Assembly: GCA_038501625.1 (NCBI GenBank)
Contig: JAZAYU010000007.1
Span: 248,001 to 312,000, forward strand
Direction: 5' to 3'
DNA from: Corbicula japonica
Taxonomy: Eukaryota; Mollusca; Bivalvia; Venerida; Cyrenidae
Length of the DNA stretch: 64,000 bases
Shown here: positions 1 to 10,800 of the stretch, one piece after another
How positions within the stretch are numbered: the stretch's first letter is position 1
Layout of the letters: every line of letters starts with the position of its first letter
The notes under the pieces: model-generated
What the model was told of the DNA's origin: nothing
Seen by the model: the letters and a program-made list of their open reading frames with translations, nothing else
The model's database searches: none
Program-made: the position numbers and the translations under genes

Positions 1-525
1 TATGAGGAATTAGGGGAAAAGCCAACTCAGTACTTCTTTAAGCTAGAACGAAGAAATTTTGTTAATAAAACTATGTTTAAACTTCTGGACGAAAATGACA
101 TAGAGTACTCAAATAGCGAAGCTATTCTAAATTATCAAAAGCGTTACTATGAAAAATTATATGCAACTAAAATTGACATTGACGATATTAATATAGACGT
201 TTTACTAGGCAATAATACAAATAAACTTTCAGAAATTGAAAGCCAACTTTTAGAAGGAGATATTACTTTGGACGAATTAACTTTTGCTATGAAAAATATG
301 AAAAATAATAAAAGTCCCGGTTTAGATGGATACACAAATGAGTTTTTCAAATTCTTTTGGAAAGATTTATCATATTTTATACTTAAGTCACTAAATTACG
401 GTTATAGTATTGGAAATTTATCAGTTACCCAAAAACAAGGTGTTATTACGTGCCTGCCTAAACCAAATAAAGACAAAGTTTTCTTAAAAAATTGGAGACC
501 AATATCTTTGCTTAATGTTATTTAA
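1..525 (+). pseudogene. L1-like ORF2, N-terminal RT fragment (partial at left edge)
   Basis: The frame is open from base 1; the first Met at 73 is internal, since upstream codons encode the usual LINE block between endonuclease and RT (GEKPTQYFFKLERRN). It continues through the KSPGLDGY and NWRPISLLN blocks that open the RT domain of L1-type elements. The frame ends at a TAA at 523-525, just after NWRPISLLNVI, where an intact copy would continue through RT motif A. The endonuclease lies outside the window. I infer that the stop is a by-product of the deletion joining this segment to the next frame. Confidence 0.85.
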
Positions 526-2392
526 AAACTGGATTTCACTTTTTCAAAACGGTTCAGAAACATGTGTTTTGCAAAATGGTTATTTGTCTGATTTTTTCAA
601 ACTACATAGAGGTTGTAGACAAGGGGACCCGATTTCACCTTATATTTTTATTCTATGCGCAGAAATTCTGGGGAAAATGATAAGGAACAATCATAATATA
701 GTTGGAATCACCATAAACAATAAACAATACAAATTAAGTCAGTATGCTGATGACACTCAGATATTTTTAAATGGTAACGAAGATTCACTCAGAAATTGTT
801 TGTCAACACTAGACAACTTTTACAAAATGTCAGGTTTAAAGATTAATATAGAAAAAACAAAAGCCTATTGGATTGGGGCTTCACGCCATTCACAGGACAA
901 ACTTTGTCAAGAAATCGCATTAGATTGGTCAACAGAGCCTTTAAAAATTCTTGGTGTTTACTTTTCAAATAATGTCGACGATATCTGGAACCTCAATAGT
1001 CCAGAAGTTTTTAAAAAATGCGAAAAATCTATTAATATATGGTCAAAGAGAAATCTGACCACATGCGGCAAGATAACTGTCTTAAAATCCTTAGTTTTGT
1101 CAAAATTTGTGCATTTATTTATATCTCTCCCAAACCCACCAGAACAACTTATGAAACAAATAGAAACTTTGTCATTTAAGTTCATCTGGAACAATGGACC
1201 CGACAAAATTAAACGTAGTTTAAGTTCCAAATCGATTGAATGCGGTGGATTAGGTTTTTTAAACATTAAACATTTTATATGGAGTTTAAAAATAAGCTGG
1301 TTAAGAAGACTATCTTTGTCTACTAATAGTACTTGGGAAACACTTTTCAATGATACTATTACTGACGTAATTACACTTGGACCGATGTACACCGTTAGAT
1401 CTACAGCAATTCAGAACCCTTTTTGGAAAAATGTGCTTGAAAGCTGGCACATCTTTTGTGAAAATATGCCAATAGAAAGCCTTGATAGTGTACTTTACTC
1501 ACCATTATGGTATAATAATAACTTTGTAAACAAGCAACTATTTTATAGAAACTGGTATTCGAAAAATGTTACTTATATTATCGACTTAATAGATGAAAAC
1601 GGTGAATTTTACGATTTCACACGATTTAAGAATATATATCAAATCCAAGGTACATTCTTGGACTTCCAGAGACTTATTGAAAATATACCAATTGAATGGA
1701 AATCTTTGATTAGAAACAATGCTAATAATATTCAGAATATTAAATACAACATAAATCTCAACCCATATTTAAAGGTGCTTTTAAAAACAAACAACGGATG
1801 TAAAATGTATTACAATATCATAAACAAAGAAAGTACTATAATTGTGCCTGAAAAATTGAACCGTATGCTTGCATACCAAATTAATGAAGTTGACTATAAA
1901 GCATGTTGTTCAGCAACCAAAGCAATTCAAGAAATAAAGTTGAGAGATTTTCAGTTAAAGATAAATAACTCTATTCTTGTGACAAAAACTTTCTTACATA
2001 AAATTAACAGAGCCGACAATGACCGTTGTTCGTATTGTAACCATGAACCCGAAACTATCAATCATTTGTTTTTACAATGTCGAAATATTCAACGTTTTAC
2101 ACTTGACGTACAGAACTGGTTACGAAACGATTGTGATTATAATTTTTCATTTGTAGAAAAAGATTTTATATTTTCATACGACAAAGGTAACAAAATTGCG
2201 AGTTTTGTATATTTGCTAATGAAATATTTCATTTATAAGAATAAATTTAAAGTCGATAATACAGTGTGTTTAACAACTGCTGGGTTCAAAGTGTATTTAA
2301 AACAAAAACTTCGCTCAAAAAAGTACATTGCAAAAGTAAATTCTCAACTGGAGCAATTTGAAGAATTTGATAAGTTATTACAAAAACTTTAA
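515..2392 (+). pseudogene. L1-like ORF2, RT palm motifs B-E and C-terminal zinc knuckle
   Basis: This is the rest of ORF2 in another frame. Residues 25-55 hold RT motif B (RGCRQGDPISPYIF). Motif C, QYADDTQ, carries the two catalytic Asp at about residues 78-79. A thumb/connection region follows, and near residues 520-545 a Cys-Cys-His-Cys knuckle of zf-RVT type (CSYCNHEPETINHLFLQC). Motif A, the FDKAFD-like Asp, and everything from about LLNVIYK to the WISLFQN block are absent. Compared with the family, about 100 or more residues are missing at 520-530. Without motif A the enzyme cannot be active. The ATG at 515 is incidental. Confidence 0.88.
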
Positions 2393-2839
2393 GGCTTTGC
2401 CTATTAATATCTGTTTCCCCGACGCAATTCTGAGGCTCTTCATGTATGAAAAAAAATACTGTCGTATTAACAAATTTTAAATAAAACTTTATTCCAAAAT
2501 CACCACAAGTATCTTTGAAACAAAACCAAACGAATTTTCGGCCAAAAATATACTGCAGATCGTAAGGCGCATTTGGTGCCCATAAATTTTTGTTTACTTG
2601 TTAAATTACGTTCTCTTTTTTGTTACATAAAACTCGTTTCAGGCCAGACTTTTAGGGGTATTTACCGTATTTATGTTAATATAACATCAATTACCTGGTT
2701 GCCAAGTATGTAACGTTACAACTTATGTCTTGTACATATCATTCTGTAATCCACATTATAAGATGTTATTATATCGACTTATCAATAAACGGGGTTACCC
2801 GTAACTGGGGTCCGAAAAAAAAAAAAAAAAAAAAAATAC

Positions 2840-3030
2840 TGCGCTCTGGATGCGTGGTGATTTAAACCGTCTAAAGTTGCGCTATGATGAGTTTATGATT
2901 ATGCATACCTCTTTGGTTGCACGACGGTGGAATGGGTTTAATATGCATTTCCATTACTGCCCAGTCAAACCGAGCCTTCAATATATTTTCATATTTGTCG
3001 TGTTCGGTGGCTTTTAAAACTCCCTTTTTC
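2840..3030 (+). repeat. Dispersed repeat family R1, copy 1
   Basis: Similar to 9709-9850 and 56098-56235. Shared blocks include TGCGCTC, a CCATTACTGCCCA-like block, CAAACCGAGCC and TTTGTCGTGTTCGGTGGC. It has no coding capacity. The three copies are clearly diverged, so this is an old interspersed repeat of unknown class (SINE or non-autonomous DNA element). Confidence 0.6.
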
Positions 3031-3605
3031 ATCTGTTTTAAGAGTTTGTGAAGGTATTTTGGGAAACTTATTAAAGAACCTTAAACCTCTTTTGTCCCTC
3101 TAATCGTGTTCTTTCTGATTTGAATCCAGGGGATAGAATTAACAACAAACAAGCAACGCATTGTAGAATATCGTGTTGATAGCCTTATATTTTGAATTTT
3201 CATATGGTTTCACAACGTGAAGAAAATAATTATGCCTATTATTTTCTTTATTTCTTTAATTCATATAAAACACTGGTTGAGAAATACCTGCAATAACTGC
3301 AGCTTTATTTTCCAATTTCATCTGGGTATCGGCGATAAAACAATATTTTCATAATTTGTGGGACCGAATACCGATAAACATAAATAAAAAGGTTTATCTG
3401 TAATGCAAAGATTACATGTACGTTCATTAAAGCTTTTACATTAATACGAGTTATAGAAAAGCTTACAAATTATATTGCCTCAAACTGGTAGCGACAGCGC
3501 CCAGCCCTGCAATTCCGAAGATGCAACCACCAATTAAGCTTACCGGGTCTACCCCAAAAAAGCTTAATTAGATATACGTTATCATCACTGCACGACATCG
3601 GTAAC
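3031..3605. other. Unannotated stretch with one short inverted repeat
   Basis: I see no ORF or known repeat. A 10-bp perfect inverted repeat (AATTAAGCTT / AAGCTTAATT) spans 3532-3569. Confidence 0.5.
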
Positions 3606-3760
3606 GGGTTATTTTACTGATAACAGTCCTGACTATATGTACGGGTAGACTATTTACGGACACCACACTGCACAAATAGCGCTACTGTGAATTTCAAATG
3701 ATATTTGCACTACCTGGGAGCGAACCCGCACCGTCACAGCGACAAACTGTGAATTTTATA
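3606..3760 (-). repeat. SINE-like dispersed repeat R5 with B-box-like motif
   Basis: On the minus strand a Pol III B-box-like GGGTTCGCTCCC (about 3718-3730) is followed by a body that matches 28352-28442 on the plus strand. Shared blocks include TGCAGTGTGG, ACAGTAGCGCT and ACTGTTATCAGTAAAAT. Together they suggest a tRNA-derived SINE. No clear A box or tail was found, so the class is inference; the relationship between the two copies is seen directly. Confidence 0.5.
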
Positions 3761-5328
3761 TTCAATCCATATGATGTTGCATGCGGGGCATCACCATATA
3801 AAAAGGAAAATATGCAATATCAAAATCAAAATTATCCCTTTTATTACATAGTTAAGGAATAACTGAACCATTTTAATGGAAAAGTTTAGTTTAAGAAAGT
3901 TTGTTTTACCTTATTATGCCTAGTTCAGCCTCATTTCATCAGGATATATTTTGTTTACACAAGATGGAAAGTGGTCATTATCTATATTAAAAAAATCACC
4001 CAGATGACTCAAAATATTGTTCAGATCTGTCAAAATGTCCCACTCTGCCTATTAAAAATAGAGGTTCCAAATCTAAGATAAATATTATCCAGTATGCATT
4101 CTTTAGTTTTGGAACCTGAAGATCCCCTGTAGCGATAGGTCCTGTCGGCTAATAGAAATATTTTGAATTTGAACAATCTTCAGATTTTGGTGTATTTTTA
4201 GCAATCTATTATCAGATGTAATTTTATTAAAAGTAAAAATTGTGTTTCTAGTTGACTTAATGCATTTATAACAAACGATAGGTATTTCAGTATTCTTACA
4301 TTTTATTGGGTACAGCCTATTCAACCGTTTTATATTTTAATAGAATTTGAATGTCAATAAAATCTATTCCATTATTGCAGAAAACTTAGGAATTGTCGTT
4401 TGTGACCAGATTCCAACTCAAAATGTGGTATAGGACCAAGCCGAGCGAGTAACTGTATTAAGTGGAAGAGTTCTTATAACAATGTCATAGGCTTTCTCAT
4501 CTAGTTCCTATAGACTTGTTATCGAACGAAAAGCACGACTTGAAAGCAAAGCATGATTGTTTTGAATTGACTTGAAGGTCATGAATGTGAAAACGAACGC
4601 GTGATTTTATTTTGATGTTTCCATTAGTCCTATTCCCATGCGCCCTCGGTTGTCATATTTCAAGTTATTCAAACAGGAAATATTCCTTGAAGCTTAAAGA
4701 ACTCTGAAATAGACTGCTGTTATTTTGGCTAAAACGTCTTATAAATAAAGTTTTTACATAAAGAACTTTATATAACATAGACAAATGAACACGACACAGA
4801 CGTTTTTAGCGAAGAACGGAAAATTAAAATTGACAGAATATTCCGTCCGTATTGCACACGCATTTTTCAAATCCACGGACGTAAAGGTAGTTATACATGT
4901 ATATAAATGTAAGCGTTGCTTGCGCCCGATTTGTGTAAATGAATAATTATGAATTTAGACAGCTTTCCATGAAAAGGCCAATATCTTATCCCGTTCAGTT
5001 ATTTTCAAAGCAAATATTACATTTCTTTATTTCAATGTCATAGTATCATGTTTTGTGTCTTTGTCTTTTCAATTTTGTAATTCTGTAATCTGTTAGTACC
5101 TATAAAGGTTGATTTTCGCGATATTTGTGTTAAAATATAAAACTTCTTAAGTTTCAATATTTAACGATTTATGATAAAAAACATTTCGAAAGAACTTATT
5201 TTATTATTATACCTATGAATGATTTAAGCAAAGTGCAGCGTAAATCCGCAAAATTGATACAACTCAGATTAGCAATTTCGTATCGGACAATGTCGTTTTC
5301 TGCAGAATACATACTGTTATAATATTCA
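3761..5328. other. Unannotated AT-rich DNA
   Basis: Only short chance ORFs (for example 4103-4324 minus, no recognisable motif). I see no tandem repeat, RNA gene or mobile element. Confidence 0.5.
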
Positions 5329-5900
5329 ATATACACTTATTATAATAACAACTTTTTTAAGTATACAACTTCGTACTAGGGCATTACTGGCTTGATTTTT
5401 GGGTTATTGTCCTAAAACTTTTTATAAACCATGCTATGAATACTAACTGATTTATTAGTAAAACTTCATTCAAAATGACAGACAACTGACTGCTCAAAAT
5501 CATTTAGAATACTGACACCCGCAGAATGCAAAATCACATCATCTGTTAATAAAGCGTATGTTCAACTTAATAAACGAATTACGCGTACATATAAATGAAC
5601 ATTTGGAACCTAGAAATATGCTATTCTTCTATTTCTGTTAAATTAAATTCATTTCATTCTGATCTTAATGTTTTATAACTGTTTATAGTCCACTTTTTGA
5701 GCAAATCAGTTTGAATGCATAAAATGTAGTCGCCTATCTTTTAGTTTTCCAATATGCCTGTTAAATTCGACCAATTTTTCTAATAAATCAGTTATTATTC
5801 ATTGCATTTTTATTGAAAGTTTTATAGCAATAGCTCAAATATCAAGCCAGTAATGCCCCAGTACGAAGGTGTATACTTAAAAAAGTTGTTAAGTGTATAT
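5329..5900. mobile_element. Foldback/MITE-like element with about 135-bp inverted arms
   Basis: Left arm 5329 to about 5470 and right arm about 5770-5900 are inverted copies. Both begin ATATACACTTA and share TTTTTTAAGTATACA, the CTTCGTACT block, GGCATTACTGGCTTGA and the ACTGATTTATTAG block. The left arm carries an extra 8 bp after the first 11 bases. TTCA flanks both ends (5325-5328, 5901-5904), a possible 4-bp target duplication; a TA duplication inside the ends is an alternative. There is no ORF, so it is non-autonomous. Confidence 0.8.
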
Positions 5901-5904
5901 TTCA

Positions 5905-6543
5905 CGAATTCATGATTCAGTTTTTAAAATATTGCAAATCACAATTTTGTTGAGTAAATACGGAAAAATAATCTCCGATATAAATTGCAGTTTTATGACA
6001 GATGCACACTTTAATCGACAAGTGAGACAATATGTGTAGAGATAATAAACGATTGCTCAGTGGAATTTATAAGAAGCAAAGCCAGAGAAATGTCTAAATA
6101 ATAAAAGGGAAGATGAGAAGATGTTTATAATCATACATGCAGGGATACGGAGTCACCACATTAGCTTGAAGCAGTTTTATTCTTGCCCACCTGATGGATT
6201 TCTCTCGCGTTTCATAGGTGATGGAAAATTCCGCACATCTCCGCCCCAAGAGGAATGATTTAAGCGCGTTGATAAGATAGGACTAAATAAAATTCTCTGT
6301 TATTTTATAAATGATGAAATTCAAAAAGATTATGAATAATAAGTAAATATGAAGCAGTTTGTATTTTAACAAGAAAAAATATCTCGCATGGGCTTCAAGT
6401 TCCCCGGTTTCTATGCAACCAGTATTTGGCGGCACTACGAGCCGTGTTACCCCCATGTGAATTTTTAAGGGCCGAACGTTTGTATTTAACCCCCTCACGA
6501 GGAAAATGCAAATAATAATAATTATAATAATAATAAAAATAAA

Positions 6544-6580
<37 letters not shown>

Positions 6581-6772
6581 GATGTACAAGCTGTTTTCTT
6601 ATTCTACCTATTTGTTAAGATCCCTTAGCTATTAATAAAATCTCTTTCAAACTTTTTGCTCGATCCAATGAATTTTAAGTTCTGTCTGTCACAAAAGAAG
6701 TGTCTTTGAATTGCAAACAGTCAACCACCTTGCATATTTTTAACTAGATAAAATGTTACCCACTGGAAAATG
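5905..6772. other. Unannotated DNA with a TAA microsatellite
   Basis: No gene. The only feature is the trinucleotide tract at 6511-6582. Short ORFs crossing that tract (6283-6589 minus) are low-complexity artefacts. Confidence 0.5.
6511..6582. repeat. (TAA)n microsatellite
   Basis: About 70 bp of AAT/TAA repeats, interrupted in its first half by AATTAT and AAAAAT variants and pure in the second half. Confidence 0.95.
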
Positions 6773-7350
6773 TATAACAGGTTTAAACTCGTCGGGTTTC
6801 CGTCGGTAGAAAAGAACACGTGTTAATGTTCTTTGTTTATTTCTTTGTTTCAAATAGATAATAAATATCGTCCAATAACAATAAAGTAATGTTCACAATA
6901 TTTGTTTCAGGTAATCCTGAGCAAGGTTTTCACTTGCAAATAAATGTCAAATATAAAACACTATTTATAAAATGCAGTTAAGGTAATCCTTATTTGTGAG
7001 CGGTAGTCCTTCGCTCTTATATAAAATTTAGATGTTTCTTAGTGTAGAGTCAAAATTAGAATGTCTTGATAAAGTTTTAAAATCCATAAAATTCTGATAA
7101 TTTGCCTGCCTCGGACAATCATTACCATGACAACTATAAGGCATATCTACATCTTATCGGTAATAAAATTGTAAAACCGCTTACAAAGAATTATAGATGT
7201 CAATTATGCAACTAAGTATCAAACTGATTATGACAATAAACTTCAAAATTAAGAAACATAATAAATATTTGAATTTAAAAAGAAAGAATTTTTACTTAAA
7301 TAAAAGAACATCAACATTTGAGATAGCTACCATATTTTAGCATGGTAGCA
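6773..7350 (-). repeat. LTR-like direct repeat, copy A
   Basis: Matches 8652-9232 nearly base for base. Its plus-strand end forms a hairpin: GCTACCAT and ATGGTAGC around an 8-nt loop. Confidence 0.85.
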
Positions 7351-7585
7351 TACCCTTCCGGTCCGCGAAAGTTAAGCTCCCGCTTAACAAAAAGTATTGA
7401 AGTATAATTATAACAGATAAATATATAAACATGAAATGTTGAAAACAACGTAATGATATTAGAAGTACAATTTCGAGGCATGATATTGATAATAATATTT
7501 TTAACAACATCTGTCATTAGACTGTTTTAAAATAGCACGTTCTTTGATATCACTAAAGACTTGTCTTTAGCAAGAACAATCGACT

Positions 7586-8467
7586 CTAGTAGAAACTATT
7601 GTTTTGACAATGCTGACACCCGCATCCAGTGTTTTGTTGTTGTGCACTTGGATTCGTGTAAGGGCCTGGTTGCCAGACGCAAATGCTGTTGTGTTCACTT
7701 TGAAAACGTTTCAATTGCACGGTCAGTTTATTATTTTCAGTCATCAGTATATTGATGCGTTGGTCTTTACACTGAATGGCTGATTGTAGATTAGCAATGT
7801 CTTGTAATTTATATTCGTTGTCGTTTTGAAGGCTTTTAATCTGCGTCTCGAGGTTTGCGTGTTTTGTTTCTAATTCAAAAAAGTTTGACGTCATTTCACT
7901 GAAACGTTTAACGGCCTATTCAAATTGTTGCCGAAGACTGCAGTTCAGGAATATCAGTTTTTCATTTTCTTGTTGTAGATTTAAGAAGTTGGCATTCTCA
8001 AGTTTCAAGTTATTTACTTCTTGTTCAAGCGTGTTGATATGGGCTTGCAGGTTTTGAATCAACTCTTTGTCGTCTTGGGTTTGTTCCGTTGTTGAAAGTT
8101 TTAATTCCTCCAACTGTAGATTTTGTTTAAGAGTCATTTCACTTTCAGCGATGGTATTAGGTGAAATATTTCCATCTGAAGTAAATCCTTTAGCGCATTT
8201 CTTGCAACAGAGGGAACTATTGTAGCCCAACTTTGCTAATTCAATGCTGTTGAGCTCAGCAAATGGCAAACTTTCTGCCGTTTTCCTCCTAAGAAATGCC
8301 GACATTCGGGCAATGTCTCGTGCCTTCTTCTTGACTAGGAATGACGTGGTATAGCTTCTTTGATTACCGTGATCTGTCGCTATAGCACTTTTCCTCTTCA
8401 AAACATTTACTGGTCTAAAGAAGGAAACACCCATTTGTCCGTCGAAGAACCGAGGTGTATGCCACAA
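7586..8467 (-). pseudogene. Coiled-coil protein of unknown family, one in-frame stop
   Basis: Two ORFs (8467-7916 and 7894-7586) are in the same frame and separated only by a TAG at 7916-7918 with seven sense codons to the next Met, so I read one frame with one nonsense codon. The N-terminal part is basic (VKKKARDIARMSAFLRRK) and has a CCKKC cluster. After about residue 110, heptad-like Leu/Asn/Glu/Gln segments run to near residue 250, indicating a long coiled coil. The end holds a GCGCQHCQ cluster. I do not recognise the family. Its position between the direct repeats suggests it belongs to the element, perhaps gag-like or a THAP-type coiled-coil protein; both are inference. Confidence 0.5.
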
Positions 8468-8733
8468 ATGTATCCACTTTGAAGATGATTCCTGTCTTTG
8501 AAGTAATTTGATGGTTTTCCAGCTCTAAGTCCGTTGTGGTACTGGTAATCCATGTGAAATGGGGGAATTATTCTCGCAAGGCTTGAAGAGGTGAAACAGT
8601 TCGATCGTGTACAACAAAGTATATGTTGTACGCCGGATTTTTCCGCCAATCTATAACAGGTTTTGAACTCGTCGGGTTTCCGTCGGTAGAAAAGAACACG
8701 TGTAAATGTTCTTTGTTTATTTCTTTGTTTCAA
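8407..8733 (-). pseudogene. Frame-shifted upstream ORF with Cys/His residues, possibly THAP-like
   Basis: It overlaps the coiled-coil ORF in another frame. The first residues come from the direct repeat at 8652-8733. The following part has ILCCTRSNC, then about 43 residues later YICGIHL, which is the C-x(n)-C ... C-x2-H spacing of a C2CH THAP zinc finger. The conserved THAP Trp and AVP(F) box are not obvious, so this is weak. A frameshift around 8410-8465 could join it to the basic/coiled-coil ORF. Confidence 0.3.
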
Positions 8734-9232
8734 ATAGATAATAAATATCGTCCAATAACAATAAAGTAATGTTCACAATATTTGTTTCAGGTAATCCTAA
8801 GCTAGGTTTTCACTTGCAAATAAATGTCAAATATAAAACACTATGTATAAAATGCAGTTAAGGTAATCCTTATTTGTGAGCGGTATTCCTTCGCTCTTAT
8901 ATAAAATTTAGATGTTTCTTAGTGTAGAGTCAAAATTAGAATGTCTTGATAAAGTTTTAAAATCTATAAAATTCTGATAATTTGCCTGCCTCGGGCAATC
9001 ATTACCATGACAACTATAAGGCATATCTACATCTTATCGGTAATAAAATTGTAAAACCGCTTACAAAGAATTATAGATGTCAATTATGCAACTAAGTATC
9101 AAACTGTATATATGACAATAAACTTCAAAATTAAGAAACATAATAAATATTTGAATTTAAAAAGAAAGAATTTTTACTTTAATAAAAGAACATCAACATT
9201 TGAGATAGCTACCATATTTTAGCATGGTAGCA
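8652..9232 (-). repeat. LTR-like direct repeat, copy B
   Basis: Second copy of 6773-7350. Differences seen include TTTAAACTC/TTTTGAACTC, GTTAATG/GTAAATG, GGTAGTCC/GGTATTCC and a small TATATA expansion. Confidence 0.85.
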
Positions 9233-9539
9233 GTTGTTGTGTTGCTTGTCAACTATAATAAACATTAAAACGTATCCAGAAACAGGTCGATGGTTAGACG
9301 GCTAACAACCAACTAAATTTCACAATATAACCTTAGACAAGGTTTTCGTCGTCATTGATTGACGATATATAAGTGATAGTCACAGGGCAGGAAAAGTTTC
9401 AAAAATAGTGTGTTTATTTTCATTATTCGAGAAGCTGAGATCTTTTATCTTGTGGAGCAAAATATCCACAGATAGCGGGTCACCCCTTCTATTGGGTTCA
9501 TGATGTAAAAGGTCTAAGTGATGATGAAAATCACTGTTG
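9233..9539. other. Unannotated DNA
   Basis: No ORF, repeat or RNA signal seen. Confidence 0.4.
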
Positions 9540-9700
9540 AAAACATGGTTTTCTATAATTATTACGATTCAAAAATCCGTTCTCGCACGCCAGTGAACAT
9601 GGAATGGTATTAATCTGAAAAACCGCATCGAAGTTTCCATGTTCACCATGTTCCATATGCATACCTTTGTTTGAGATGGATCGTAATGTTATAGTTTTCT
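9540..9700 (-). repeat. Dispersed repeat family R2, copy 1
   Basis: The minus strand matches 57290-57440 plus: both encode, by chance or descent, an FQINT(I/F)PCS.A string and share TATGCATAC, CATTCCATGTTC-like and GATCCATC blocks. No intact gene. Confidence 0.55.
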
Positions 9701-9708
9701 TATGTAAA

Positions 9709-9850
9709 TATTGAATTGCGCTCAACCCGGGTCTAGGCAGCGATGGAAGAAATTAGCATCTCCATTATTTCCCATACAAGCTCAATCAAACCGATTGTGC
9801 ATTAGTTTCATATTATTCGTGTTCGGTGGCCTTAAAAGTACTCTTGTTTT
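9709..9850 (+). repeat. Dispersed repeat family R1, copy 2
   Basis: Shares TTGCGCTCAA, TCTAGGC(A/G)GC, GCTCAAT(C/T)AAAC and CGTGTTCGGTGGC with the copies at 2840 and 56098. It starts right after the R2 copy. Confidence 0.6.
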
Positions 9851-10528
9851 ATATTCAGGTCAGTACAATAAGTGTGCATTGACCACTCCTTACGTTAGGT
9901 ATGTTAAGAATTGTCTGCCTGTTTTTTTTTATTTACTTGTCACGATTTTAAGATATATTTTTTCAAACTTTTAAAAAAGGTCAACCATACTCAATAAAAG
10001 ATATCAGACTAATGTTGATAACAATTAAGATGCGTTGTGTTTAGAGTTTCTACTTGTAACTCTAGAATGCTTTGATGTACTCTCTTCTAAAATAAGCAAG
10101 TCATTGATTGAACCATTGGGGCAATCAATTGTTAATTTAATTAAGCACATAAAAAGACATCGTTGACAGGTCAACATGTATATAAATTACCTCATAATAA
10201 TAATATTTCACATGTAAAATTGAATTTCTTATATACATATGCTCCATTTTCCTCACTACATTTTGGCTGCATTTGAAGGCTGTGTTCTCTTGGTGTGGCG
10301 ATACAAGATATGGATATTTCACGTTCAACATTAAACGTGCAAAGCTGTTTGATTATATTAGTAGGGAGATAAACTAATTGTTAGGCTGAGACATTGTCGC
10401 TATATTCTGTTTAATTTCGGTTAATTTTAAGCAATGTTCATATGATCCGCCATCCTTAGAACTCTCCTAAATCTGAAAGCTAATGCAATCAGCCTCGGAA
10501 GATAAAATATAATCTCTTGAAAGCTTCC
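9851..10528. other. Unannotated DNA
   Basis: No supported gene. The minus ORF 10137-10331 has no motif and looks like chance. Confidence 0.45.
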
Positions 10529-10800
10529 AGCATTAACAGCTTTGATTTAAAGAAGACATATGGCTTATTACGAAGAACAGAATCTTGCTTGATCACTGCA
10601 AGTATTGATAAAAGCATAGAATACAAGACAGGAGAGACATATATCAGAGGCGCTGTTGAGATTTCCTTCATCATATAACTGTCTAAGGTATTGTTAAGAA
10701 AAAGCAATTATTTGAAGCAAAACCAATTCTTTCTCAGTTCTTTCACAGCAGTAAACTGACGTATTTTCTGGGATACATACGAATACAAGACTTAATCCGT
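10529..10800 (+). repeat. Dispersed repeat family R4, copy 1
   Basis: Similar to 39030-39320. Shared blocks: GCTTTGATTTAAA, AGGCATATGG-like, TTATTACGAA, GAAGCAAAA and TAAACTGACG. The copies are diverged and non-coding. Confidence 0.6.

Larger units (their letters stand above)
1..2837 (+). mobile_element. L1-like non-LTR retrotransposon, 3' part, internally deleted
   Basis: The element enters from the left edge of the window, so its 5' end is not visible. It holds the second half of an L1-type ORF2 in two reading frames, then a 3' untranslated tail (2393-2815) and a run of about 22 A at 2816-2837, the expected poly(A) tail of a target-primed LINE. AATAAA-like sequence sits near 2784. It is the same clade as the minus-strand LINE at 42954-46343: both share the QYADD core, a GPDKIKR block and a C-terminal zinc knuckle. 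It is a dead copy because RT motif A is missing. Confidence 0.9.
6773..9232 (-). mobile_element. LTR-like element: direct repeats around a broken coiled-coil ORF
   Basis: Direct repeats at 6773-7350 and 8652-9232 differ at only about a dozen places I could count. Read on the minus strand, each begins TGCTACCATGC, has a TATAAGAGCG motif, an AATAAA near its end, and finishes CCTGTTATA(C/G)A. This resembles 5'-TG...CA-3' LTRs. A TGGCGG stretch just inside the first minus-strand repeat could be a primer site, and a short GGAAGGG purine run lies before the second. No 5-bp target duplication is visible (GAAAA versus GTTGT) and there is no protease, RT or integrase. A TRIM/LARD-like LTR derivative is my best guess; a tandem segmental duplication is the alternative. 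Confidence 0.55.
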
